DNA from: JBKPRX01 sp046734795
GTDB lineage: Bacteria; Actinomycetota; Thermoleophilia; Gaiellales; Gaiellaceae
Direction: 5' to 3'
Assembly (NCBI GenBank): GCA_046734795.1
Contig: JBKPRX010000131.1
Location: forward strand, 1-6,549
Length of the DNA: 6,549 nt
Position numbers and translations under genes: made by a program. Numbering within the stretch: the first letter of the stretch is position 1; every line of letters begins with the position of its first letter. Shown piece after piece: positions 1-6,347 of the stretch. Under the pieces are notes generated by a model. It ran no database searches. It was not told the origin of the DNA and saw nothing but the letters and a program-made list of their open reading frames with translations.

Positions 1-245
1 AACCCGGCGAGTCCGATCGCGAACACGCGGCGCTCGCCGTAGATGTCGCCGAGCGAGCCGCCGACCAAGATCAACGAGCCGGTCGCGAGCGCGTACGCGT
101 TCGCGACCCACTGCTGCGCCGAGAGCCCACCGCCGAGGTCATGCTCGATCGCCGGCAAGGCGACGTTGACGATCGTGCTGTCGATCGCCGCGACACCAGA
201 CCCGACAATCGCTGCGACGAGGGTGAGCCGCTGTCGCCGTGTCAC
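1..245 (-). CDS. DHA2-family MFS transporter, N-terminal fragment (cut by window edge)
   Basis: This is the first 81 or so codons of a proton-driven multidrug-type exporter in the inner membrane; the gene continues past the left edge. Reading from a GTG at 245, TM1 carries the DHA2 signature DSTIVNVALPAIEHDL, including the membrane-embedded Asp at about residue 19. It is followed by QQWVANAYALATGSLILVGG (TM2) and by motif A, GGSLGDIYGERR, in the loop between TM2 and TM3. An in-frame TGA lies just upstream of the GTG, and no ATG lies between them, so the GTG is the best start. The zinc-finger gene upstream ends at 250, leaving a four-base gap, so the two are probably one transcript with coupled translation. 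Family membership is secure from the motifs. The substrate cannot be read from this fragment. Confidence 0.88.
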   Translation of the reverse strand, partial: MTRRQRLTLVAAIVGSGVAAIDSTIVNVALPAIEHDLGGGLSAQQWVANAYALATGSLILVGGSLGDIYGERRVFAIGLAG

Positions 246-249
246 AGCG

Positions 250-531
250 CTACTGCGTCACGACGAAGGCGACCTCGTCCACGTAGCACCAGCTCCACTC
301 TTCGCCCCGCTCCGCGGACCGGGCGATGGGATGGCCTTCTTCACGCGCGTGCTTCGAGGCGTGGCGGTTCGGCGACGAGTCGCAGCAGCCGATCTTTCCG
401 CAGGTCTCGCACATCCGAAGGTGCAGCCAGCGGCTCCCCGTCTTCAGGCACTCCTCGCAACCTGCGATCGGTTCGGGCAGCTCGGTGATCGAGATCTGGT
501 CGAGATGCGTGCAGGCGGCTTCCGAGCTCAC
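250..531 (-). CDS. UBP-type zinc-finger (ZnF-UBP) protein
   Basis: This is a small soluble protein of about 93 residues that is essentially one ZnF-UBP domain. Metal ligands are visible in the usual order: Cys7 and His9 (CTH), Cys25/Cys28 (CEEC), Cys41/Cys44 (CETC), Cys49 in GCCDSSP, then His57, His61 and His67. The block GCCDSSPNRHASKH and the end WSWCYVDE are typical of the bacterial stand-alone family. In eukaryotes this fold grips the free C-terminal Gly-Gly of ubiquitin. Its role in bacteria is not established, and a peptide-tail or redox/metal role would be guesswork. The GTG at 531 is chosen because the domain begins almost at once and an AAAGG lies nearby. A longer frame reaches a TTG at 594 and a GTG at 591, but the added residues look non-coding. 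It directly precedes the DHA2 transporter gene, with a four-base gap. Confidence 0.88.
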   Translation of the reverse strand: MSSEAACTHLDQISITELPEPIAGCEECLKTGSRWLHLRMCETCGKIGCCDSSPNRHASKHAREEGHPIARSAERGEEWSWCYVDEVAFVVTQ

Positions 532-635
532 CCTGCCTTTGTACCTGCGCGATCTCCGGTTGTGCGGTAGGGGCGCGCTCGGGCCGCGCACCAAGGGGCA
601 AAGGTCGATCGTGACCGCGTGCTTAACTCCACCTC

Positions 636-1658
636 GTGCGCGCGGCGATTCTCGAGAACGGAAGCTTCGACGTCCGCGACGTCCCGATGCCGGAGCCGGG
701 CGCGGACGAGGCGGTCGTCAGGCTCACCGCCGCGGGCGTCTGTCATTCCGATCTCCATCTCGTCAAAGGCGACTGGCCTGCTCTCACGCCACCGGTTATG
801 CCGCTCGGTCACGAAGGGATCGGCGTCGTCGAGCGAGTCGGAGCCGGAGCAGAGAAGCTCGTGCAGGTCGGCGACCGCGTGATCCTCGGCCTCGGCGGCA
901 TGGGCGGCGCGTACTGGTGCGGCGCGTGCGAGTACTGCCTCGCCGGCAAGCCGCGGCTGTGCGCCGAGGCGAGAGGCGCGTTCGGAACGTTCGCCGAATA
1001 CATTCGCATCTGGGCGCGCGCGCTCGTGAAGCTGCCGGACTCGATCGGCGACGAAGAGGTCTCCCTCGCCTGCGGCGGGCTCACTGCGTACGCGGCAGTG
1101 AAGAAGCTGCAGCAGTTCGGCGTCCTGCCTGGAAAGCCGATCGCGATCGTCGGTGCTGCGGGCGGGTTGGGTCACTACGCAGTCCAGATCGCGAACGCGT
1201 TCGGCTACAAGGTGATCGGCGTCGACGTGGGGGACGAGCGGATCGAATTCGTTCGGTCGCTTGGCGCGGCGGCCGCATATGACGTGGGCGAAGCGCTCGA
1301 GCGCACGAGGGCGGAGTTTGACGGCGCTCGCGCAAGCATCGTCTTTGCCGCGCGGATCGCAGGCTTCGAGCTCGGCTTCGAGCTGCTGCGACGCGGCGGA
1401 CTGTTCGTCTCAGTCGGCATGCCGGCGGCGAGCGAAGGAGCGCTCGGCATCGGCCCGCTCGACCTCTTGCGCAAGGACGCGACCGTGATCGCGTCTGCGG
1501 TCGGCACCGTCGAGGACATGCGCGAGCTCGTAGAGCTCGCGGCCGACGGCAAAGTGCGCACGCACGTCGGCCGCACGGGCACGCTCGACGACCTGCACGA
1601 GATCTTCGGCGAGCTCGAGCGCGGTGCCTACGCAGGTCGCGCGATCCTGACGATTTGA
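636..1658 (+). CDS. Zinc-dependent alcohol dehydrogenase (MDR superfamily)
   Basis: This is a cytoplasmic 340-residue medium-chain dehydrogenase, the usual length for bacterial tetrameric enzymes. It is predicted to oxidise an alcohol to the aldehyde or ketone with NAD+. The catalytic zinc ligands are Cys36 (GVCHSDLH), His59-Glu60 (GHEG) and Cys146 (CGGLT). The structural zinc site is intact, with Cys95, Cys98, Cys101 and Cys109 in CGACEYCLAGKPRLC. The Rossmann segment is GAAGGLGH (173-180), and an Asp at residue 197 ends the second strand (VIGVD), which favours NAD over NADP. The start is a GTG with no clear Shine-Dalgarno; TTAACT (623-628) sits seven bases ahead of it, so a leaderless message is possible. 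The stop overlaps the ATG of the next gene. The actual substrate cannot be deduced. Confidence 0.93.
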   Translation: MRAAILENGSFDVRDVPMPEPGADEAVVRLTAAGVCHSDLHLVKGDWPALTPPVMPLGHEGIGVVERVGAGAEKLVQVGDRVILGLGGMGGAYWCGACEYCLAGKPRLCAEARGAFGTFAEYIRIWARALVKLPDSIGDEEVSLACGGLTAYAAVKKLQQFGVLPGKPIAIVGAAGGLGHYAVQIANAFGYKVIGVDVGDERIEFVRSLGAAAAYDVGEALERTRAEFDGARASIVFAARIAGFELGFELLRRGGLFVSVGMPAASEGALGIGPLDLLRKDATVIASAVGTVEDMRELVELAADGKVRTHVGRTGTLDDLHEIFGELERGAYAGRAILTI

Positions 1659-2242
1659 TGAGCGGCGTCCGCGTCCCGCACGACGAGTTCCTCGCGCTCG
1701 ACATCGAGGCGCACGCGCTCCTGAAGGACGTTCCACTGCGCGACGTTTGCGCAGTCGACCTACCGGGCGGCGAGGAACGTACGCTCGCTGACGTCCTGCG
1801 GCTCATGGAGCACGGCCGTCGCCGCCCGCCCGCGGGAGTGGCGGCGCTCGTTGCGGTGCGCAGGTTCGTCGGCCGCCTCCTGCATTGGGACGAACCGAAG
1901 GACGAGCGACGCATGGACGAGCCGCGCTACGCGAGTCGCTTGACCGACGACCAACGCGAACGGTCGGTCGTGCCTGTCGGCAAAGAGTCCGGCGCCGTGC
2001 GCGTGCTCTACCAGTTTCCGTACGAGATGCTCGGCGAGCTCGAGAACGCAACGGTGCACGCGTTCAGCTGTCTCGCGCTCGTCCGCAGACCCGGCGGCTG
2101 GCGACTCTACTGGGCGATCTACGTCGAGAACGTCTCGCGCTTCACGCCGTTCTATATGGCCGCGATCGAGCCCTTTCGACGGTTCGTCGTGTACCCGTCG
2201 CTCTTGAAGGCTTTGCGCGCGGCGTGGACCTCGCCTGCGTAG
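1658..2242 (+). CDS. DUF2867 domain-containing protein
   Basis: This is a 194-residue protein with no signal peptide or obvious membrane span. The C-terminal half matches the DUF2867 pattern as I know it: ENATVHAFSCLAL (129-141), RLYWAIYVENVSRFTPFY (149-166) and the hallmark YMAAIEPFRRFVVYP (166-180), with a basic tail. DUF2867 has no assigned activity; in other proteins it is found attached to the C-terminus of NAD(P)-binding short-chain dehydrogenase/epimerase proteins. Here it follows a medium-chain alcohol dehydrogenase instead. The ATG at 1658 is preferred over the TTG at 1655, because it gives a TGATG junction with the upstream stop and suggests translational coupling. A shared substrate or redox pathway with the dehydrogenase is inferred only from this linkage. 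Confidence 0.75.
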   Translation: MSGVRVPHDEFLALDIEAHALLKDVPLRDVCAVDLPGGEERTLADVLRLMEHGRRRPPAGVAALVAVRRFVGRLLHWDEPKDERRMDEPRYASRLTDDQRERSVVPVGKESGAVRVLYQFPYEMLGELENATVHAFSCLALVRRPGGWRLYWAIYVENVSRFTPFYMAAIEPFRRFVVYPSLLKALRAAWTSPA

Positions 2243-2257
2243 CCGGATGCGCGGGCC

Positions 2258-2677
2258 TCACTCCCGATCGACAAGGCGATCGATCTGCTCCGGGTCGGCG
2301 TCGTAGACCCAGCACTCGTGGAGCAGGTCGTCGCGGAACGAAAAGACGAGAACGCGTTCGAGCTCGACCGGGTCGTCGTCTGGGCCGAGGCGCTCACGCG
2401 CGACGATCGCCCCGCGCTCGGCCCCTGCGGCCACTGCGACGATCTTCGGCGGTCGCCTTTCCGTGCGCCGCCGGAACTCGGCGAGCGCCTCGAGCACAGC
2501 CGCCTTTCCGGAGTGGTCACCGGAGAGCGAGTTGCGACCGAACCAGTGCACCGTGAACTCGTCGTGGTAGCAAGCCGTCACGGCTTGCACATCTCCGTCG
2601 GCCCACGCTGCGGCGTAACGCTCGAGCAACCGCCTCGTGGTCTCCTCGAGGTCGCTGCGAGTCGGCGGCACAGACAT
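2258..2677 (-). CDS. SnoaL / NTF2-like family protein
   Basis: This is a 139-residue cytoplasmic protein with the cone-shaped alpha+beta barrel pattern of the SnoaL/NTF2-like group. Helix 1 contains LLERYAAAWADGDVQAVTACYHDEFTVHWFG (residues 17-47), the classic pattern of a helix, then 'W..GD...v...y..d...h..g'. Next come GKAAVLEALAEF (58-69) and beta strands ending LERVLVFSFRDDLLHECWVYDADPEQIDRLV (106-136). Family members include polyketide cyclases, isomerases and ligand-binding proteins without catalysis, so the reaction is unknown. The ATG at 2677 is chosen because the family's first helix starts shortly after it. The open frame runs further upstream, but that part lies antisense to the kinase and looks non-coding. 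It converges on the DUF2867 gene with only 15 bases between stops, and no strong terminator hairpin is visible there. Confidence 0.8.
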   Translation of the reverse strand: MSVPPTRSDLEETTRRLLERYAAAWADGDVQAVTACYHDEFTVHWFGRNSLSGDHSGKAAVLEALAEFRRRTERRPPKIVAVAAGAERGAIVARERLGPDDDPVELERVLVFSFRDDLLHECWVYDADPEQIDRLVDRE

Positions 2678-2861
2678 AACGCGACTATGCCGGTCGCCGA
2701 ACGATCGAAGCGCAGTTGCGCCGCCGGACCTACTTCCCGGGTGTGCGGTTCCCTTACGTCGATCGGGCCGCTCGTTCCCTTCTAATCCCTCGTTCGGGGG
2801 TGGCGGCAGGCTCTGCGCCGCGGAAATGTAGTGGCGTCTGCTGTTCGCGCAGATCGCCGCC

Positions 2862-4271
2862 TTGGAACTCGCAACTCGTATCCGCCGCTCCGAGATTCGC
2901 CGTTTTGCCTTGTCGCGGCTCGTCGCGACGCCGAAGCTGAACGGGATCGTCGTCCTCGTCGTCGGCGGCGGCGCGGTTGCCGCGATCGGTGCGGCGACCC
3001 GCCTTTCGGAGCTCTCGCCGGCTGCGCTCGGCGGTAGTGCGCTGCTTTTGGCGGCGGCGACGGCGTCCGAGGCGTTTCCGGTTCCGGTTGGACGCGCGAG
3101 CGCGGGCGCGACGTCGTTGGCGACGATCTTCATCGTCGCGGCGGCGGTGCTCTACGGGTGGCCGGTCGCGACGCTCGTCGGCGTCCTGACGATGGTCGGA
3201 GTCGAGGCTTGGCGCCGGAAGCCCGCCGTGCAGGCCGCGTTCAACACGGGCCTCTACGCGCTCGCCGGCGCCGCAGCCGGACTCGTCGGATCGACGACAC
3301 GCTCCGGCGCACTCGTCACGGTCGTTGCTGCAGCGGCGTTCTACGCGGTCGACATCGGCTTGCTCGCCGCTGTGATCGCCGCGTCGCGCAACGAGGCGTA
3401 TCTCGGAATTCTTCGCAACCTTGTGCTGGCGACGCTCCTGCCTCTCGTCGTGATGGCCTCGACGACGGCGATTCTCGTCGAGCTCTGGCAGCAGTCGATC
3501 GCCGTCGCCCTCCTGCTTCTCCCGCCGCTCGTCGCGATCGCGATGTACCAGCGCTCGCTGCACAACGCGATCGAGCGCCAGCGAGAGCTCGATCGGTTGA
3601 AGGACGACTTCATCGCCGTCGTCTCGCACGAGCTGCGAACGCCGCTCGCGACCGTCTACGGCGGCGTCGAGACGCTTCAGCGGCAGACGTTGGCGCCCGA
3701 GGCGCGAGAGCGTCTGTTCGTCGTCATCCGCCAGGAAGCGACCCGGCTCGCGAAGCTCGTCGAGGATGTGCTCTGGGCGAGCAGGCTCGGAGCACGGCGT
3801 GCGGCAGCGGCAAGTGATGCCGTCGATCCCGCGCCGATCATCGCGGCCGTGGCGGCATCGGCTGCGGCGAACGCTCCCGCAGGCGTCGCGGTCGTGACGC
3901 GAAACGCAGACGAGCTGCACCGGATCACGGCGCGGTCCGAAGACATGGAGCGCGTTCTCACAAATCTCGTCGAGAACGCCGTCAAGTACTCGCCGAACGG
4001 CGGCGTCGTCGAGATCGACGCTGACGACACAAGAGACACCGTGCGCTTCATCGTCAAGGACGAAGGAATCGGCGTTCCCGCCGAAGCGTGCGAACGGATC
4101 TTCGACAAGTTCACTCGGCTCGATCCCCAGATGACGCGCGGCATCGGCGGCACCGGCCTCGGCCTCTACATCTGTCGCGAGCTCGTGCGCGAAATGGGCG
4201 GCGAGATCGCATGCGTCCCGAACCCCGACCAAGGCACCACGTTCACCGTCGACATTCCAAAGGCTGTTTGA
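2862..4271 (+). CDS. Membrane sensor histidine kinase without an adjacent response regulator
   Basis: This is a 469-residue two-component sensor kinase. Residues 25-230 are hydrophobic, with about eight predicted membrane spans and only short loops, so any signal is probably sensed within or close to the membrane. No PAS, GAF or HAMP domain is visible. The region does not match a sensor domain I can name. A short linker (RQRELDRLKDDF) leads to the HisKA domain, with phospho-acceptor His256 in SHELRTP. The ATP-binding HATPase_c domain is complete: N-box NLVENAVKYSPNGG (Asn368, Asn372), G1 box DEGIG (400-404), F-box IFDKF (413-417) and G2 box GIGGTGLGLY (427-436). The start is uncertain: after an in-frame TAG at 2829, the first usual start codon is the TTG at 2862, with no clear Shine-Dalgarno. 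A small exported-peptide gene begins nine bases after the stop. The partner regulator must be encoded elsewhere. Confidence 0.92.
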   Translation: MELATRIRRSEIRRFALSRLVATPKLNGIVVLVVGGGAVAAIGAATRLSELSPAALGGSALLLAAATASEAFPVPVGRASAGATSLATIFIVAAAVLYGWPVATLVGVLTMVGVEAWRRKPAVQAAFNTGLYALAGAAAGLVGSTTRSGALVTVVAAAAFYAVDIGLLAAVIAASRNEAYLGILRNLVLATLLPLVVMASTTAILVELWQQSIAVALLLLPPLVAIAMYQRSLHNAIERQRELDRLKDDFIAVVSHELRTPLATVYGGVETLQRQTLAPEARERLFVVIRQEATRLAKLVEDVLWASRLGARRAAAASDAVDPAPIIAAVAASAAANAPAGVAVVTRNADELHRITARSEDMERVLTNLVENAVKYSPNGGVVEIDADDTRDTVRFIVKDEGIGVPAEACERIFDKFTRLDPQMTRGIGGTGLGLYICRELVREMGGEIACVPNPDQGTTFTVDIPKAV

Positions 4272-4277
4272 GGAGGA
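4270..4277 (+). promoter_or_regulatory. Strong Shine-Dalgarno for the small exported peptide
   Basis: GAGGAGGA overlaps the kinase stop codon (TGA, 4269-4271) and lies just before the ATG at 4281. It is the best match to the anti-Shine-Dalgarno sequence at any start in this window, where most genes lack one. It supports the 62-codon frame as a real, well-translated gene and suggests that ribosomes finishing the kinase can restart here. Confidence 0.85.
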
Positions 4278-4280
4278 AAC

Positions 4281-4469
4281 ATGAAACGCCGGATCACACT
4301 GCTCGTGCTCTTCGCGCTGCTGGTGCTTGCAACCGCCTTGGCCCTCGGCGCCAACTCGACCATGAAGCTTGCAGGCTGGACGTGGGACAGCAACGGCTAC
4401 GCCGAGGAAGTCAGCGCCGCGCCGCTTCCGGCTCCGAGCGGTTGGAAGTGGACCGGCCCGCGCACGTAG
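4281..4469 (+). CDS. Small exported peptide (62 aa), tryptophan-rich mature part
   Basis: I do not recognise a family. The protein starts with a Sec-type signal: basic MKRR, then about 19 hydrophobic residues (5-23), ending ALALGA at 19-24, so cleavage near residue 23 or 24 is likely. An uncleaved membrane anchor is the alternative. The mature part would be about 38 residues, without Cys, and includes two short related motifs, GWTWDSNG (32-39) and GWKWTGP (54-60), separated by an Ala/Pro-rich stretch. The gene has an ATG, an excellent Shine-Dalgarno and a nine-base gap after the kinase stop, so it is almost certainly co-transcribed with the kinase. A ligand, accessory subunit or cell-envelope peptide are all possible. 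Function is unknown, but that it is a real gene is fairly secure. Confidence 0.78.
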   Translation: MKRRITLLVLFALLVLATALALGANSTMKLAGWTWDSNGYAEEVSAAPLPAPSGWKWTGPRT

Positions 4470-4497
4470 CGGCCGCCGCTCGGTGAAGTAACCGCGC

Positions 4498-6144
4498 TTA
4501 CGCTGGGCTGGTCGGCGCGGCGAGACCTGCGTCGACCGGCTCGGGGATCTGCGGTCGTCCTTCGGGTGCCGCATCTTCGGCGTTGAAACGTGCGAGCAGC
4601 TGCTCCTCCTCCTGCTGCTTCGGGAAAACGAAGTACACGAGAACCGCGCCGAGGAAGACCGCGACGAGCCCGGCCGTGTACGCCCACTGATCGCCCTGGA
4701 GGAAAGCCGTCTTTGCGCCGGCGACAATGTTGTCCTGCACCGACGCCGGATAGCGCGACGCGGTATCGGCGGCGCTCGCGAATGACTTCGTCAGCTCGGC
4801 CTGCGTGCTCGTGCTGACGCTCTTTCCCGAGTTCGTGATCAGCGCGCCCGCCGCCGTCGCATAACCGGCGGTGAGGAGCGCGCCGAAGATCGACTGCATG
4901 ATCGCGCCGCCGAGATCTCGTTGGAGATCGGCCGTTCCGGATGCCATCCCGGCGCGGCGGACCGGAACCGAGCTCGTGAGCGAGTGCGACGCCGGCGTCC
5001 CGGCGAAGCCGACGCCGACGCCGATCAACGCGTAGGCGATCGCGATCACCCAGTAGGACGTGTCAGCCTTCCAGGCAAGCAACATCGTCGCGAATGCGAG
5101 CAACAGAAACACGTAGCCGCAGAGCAACGTGAACCGGGCGCCGCGCGCCTCCACGAGCTTCGCCGACCGAGGCGCGACGAGCACCATGAAGACGATCGCG
5201 GGCAGGAACGCTGCCCCGGCTTCGAGCGTCGAATAGCCGAGCACGTTCTGCAGGTATTGCTGGCTGATGAACGCCGCACCCATCAGGGAGCCGAAGACGA
5301 TGATCCCCGCGCAGGCGGCAACCCAGAAGGTGCGCCGCGCGGCGACCTCCAAGTCGTAGAGCGGGTTCGGCGCGCGGCGCTGGCGGAAGTAGAAGGCGAC
5401 GAGCGCGGCGAGTGCGATCGCGGCGAGGATGAGCGTCAGCTCGCCTTTGTCCGGAACCGGAGCGAAGTTGATCGAGAGGATCAATGCGCCGACGAGGGCG
5501 AGCGAGAGAACGCCGCCGAGGTTGTCGACCCGCTCCGTCGACTCGTTGACGTGCGCCGGCACGAGTCGCCAGGCCATCAGGATCGCCACGACCGCGAGCG
5601 GCAGCGTGATCAGGAACACCGAGCCCCAGTAGAAGTGCTCCAACAAGAATCCCGAGCAGAGGGGGCCCAGCGACGCGATCGCTCCACCGAGTGCAGACCA
5701 GAGTGCGATCGACTTCGTGCGTCCCGGCCCGGCCCAGAGGGCGGTGATCAACGCGAGCGTCGTCGGATACGCCATGCCGGCCGCGAAGCCGCCACCGAGC
5801 CGCGCGATGAACAGCACCACGTCGGATGGCGCGTACGCGGCGAGCAACGACATCGGGATCGCGAGCGCTGTTCCGAGAAGGAGCATCGACTTGCGCCCGT
5901 ACCGGTCGCCGAGCGCGCCCAGCCAGAGCACCGAGCACGCAAGACCGAGCGAGTAACCGACCGCGATCAGGTCGAGCATCGTCTGCGACGAGTCGAAGTG
6001 CTTGCCGATATCCGGCAGCGCGACGTTCGCGACGGAGAGATTCAGGTTGGCGACGCCGGCGACGATGATCAGTGCCGCGAGCACGAGCCCGGCGCGCGCC
6101 GGAGCCTCCGACGTCTCGCCGTTCTGTGCGCTCACGTTGCTCAC
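4498..6144 (-). CDS. DHA2-type (14-span) MFS exporter
   Basis: This is a complete 548-residue inner-membrane transporter of the drug:H+ antiporter-2 kind, probably exporting a toxic or hydrophobic compound using the proton gradient. TM1 is followed by VANVALPDIG (38-47), motif A is GALGDRYGRK (76-85) in the first cytoplasmic loop, and the antiporter motif C region is GGAIASLGPLCSGF (153-166). Hydrophobicity supports 14 spans. A polar extracytoplasmic loop of about 50 residues (436-486) lies before the last span, and a charged, Pro/Ala-rich tail (509-548) ends the protein in the cytoplasm. The TM1 Asp that precedes the motif in most DHA2 pumps is Asn35 here. The start is a GTG at 6144, and a second GTG lies three codons in. 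No Shine-Dalgarno is clear. Palindromic sites upstream and a probable divergent TetR gene suggest repression relieved by a ligand. The substrate is unknown. Confidence 0.9.
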   Translation of the reverse strand: MSNVSAQNGETSEAPARAGLVLAALIIVAGVANLNLSVANVALPDIGKHFDSSQTMLDLIAVGYSLGLACSVLWLGALGDRYGRKSMLLLGTALAIPMSLLAAYAPSDVVLFIARLGGGFAAGMAYPTTLALITALWAGPGRTKSIALWSALGGAIASLGPLCSGFLLEHFYWGSVFLITLPLAVVAILMAWRLVPAHVNESTERVDNLGGVLSLALVGALILSINFAPVPDKGELTLILAAIALAALVAFYFRQRRAPNPLYDLEVAARRTFWVAACAGIIVFGSLMGAAFISQQYLQNVLGYSTLEAGAAFLPAIVFMVLVAPRSAKLVEARGARFTLLCGYVFLLLAFATMLLAWKADTSYWVIAIAYALIGVGVGFAGTPASHSLTSSVPVRRAGMASGTADLQRDLGGAIMQSIFGALLTAGYATAAGALITNSGKSVSTSTQAELTKSFASAADTASRYPASVQDNIVAGAKTAFLQGDQWAYTAGLVAVFLGAVLVYFVFPKQQEEEQLLARFNAEDAAPEGRPQIPEPVDAGLAAPTSPA

Positions 6145-6174
6145 GGTGCTCGGAACGGCTCTACCTCGTCAATG

Positions 6175-6204
6175 TTCACCGGCTGTAACAGTTCGCTTGG
6201 TGAA
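6175..6204. promoter_or_regulatory. Spaced inverted half-sites TTCACC-N18-GGTGAA close to the exporter start
   Basis: The same two hexamers that form the palindrome at 6334 recur here, 18 bases apart and in the same inverted order, about 30 to 60 bases upstream of the exporter's GTG. A second small dyad, CTGT-A-ACAG (6183-6191), lies between them. The position would overlap or sit just downstream of the exporter promoter, which suits a repressor site. This is pattern-based only. Confidence 0.35.
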
Positions 6205-6333
6205 AATCCGGTGCACGAGTGACATCTTCTTCTCGACCACGCCGCACGTGAAGGCGTCCGAGTTGTCGCCGATGCTCGGTCGTCTGCGGAGTCTCGTAGG
6301 TCGGTAGGTGAAGGCGCCCCGTGCGGAGGTAAT

Positions 6334-6347
6334 TTCACCTGGGTGAA
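6334..6347. promoter_or_regulatory. Candidate repressor operator, palindrome TTCACC-TG-GGTGAA
   Basis: Two six-base arms are exact complements around a two-base centre, a 14-base dyad of the size bound by dimeric helix-turn-helix repressors such as TetR or MarR types. It is 190 bases upstream of the exporter start, between the exporter and the likely TetR gene. Single half-sites recur nearer the exporter. The binding protein is inferred, not shown. Confidence 0.5.

Noticed and set aside
603..628. Promoter and GGTC-N6-GACC dyad ahead of the alcohol dehydrogenase
   Set aside because: TTAACT is a weak -10 with no matching -35, and the dyad has only four-base arms. It was mentioned under the gene but is not strong enough to call.
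326..1282. 318-codon plus-strand open frame
   Set aside because: It covers the zinc-finger gene in antisense and the dehydrogenase in a wrong frame; its Arg-rich sequence is not protein-like.
2243..2257. Terminator between the convergent DUF2867 and SnoaL-like genes
   Set aside because: Only 15 bases separate the stops, with no stem-loop followed by a T-run.
4468..4480. Inverted repeat AGCGGC-C-GCCGCT between the peptide stop and the exporter stop as a terminator
   Set aside because: The central loop is too small for the full stem, and no T-run follows on either strand. It is GC-rich sequence at a convergent junction at most.
2754..4727. 657-codon open frame on the minus strand across the kinase and peptide genes
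   Set aside because: It is antisense to a kinase with every catalytic box intact. The translation is Arg/Asp-rich with no recognisable domain, as expected for the complement of GC-rich coding DNA.
4921..6222. 433-codon plus-strand open frame
   Set aside because: It is antisense to the MFS exporter, very rich in Arg, Glu and Asp with no domain pattern. It is a shadow of the transporter's codon structure.
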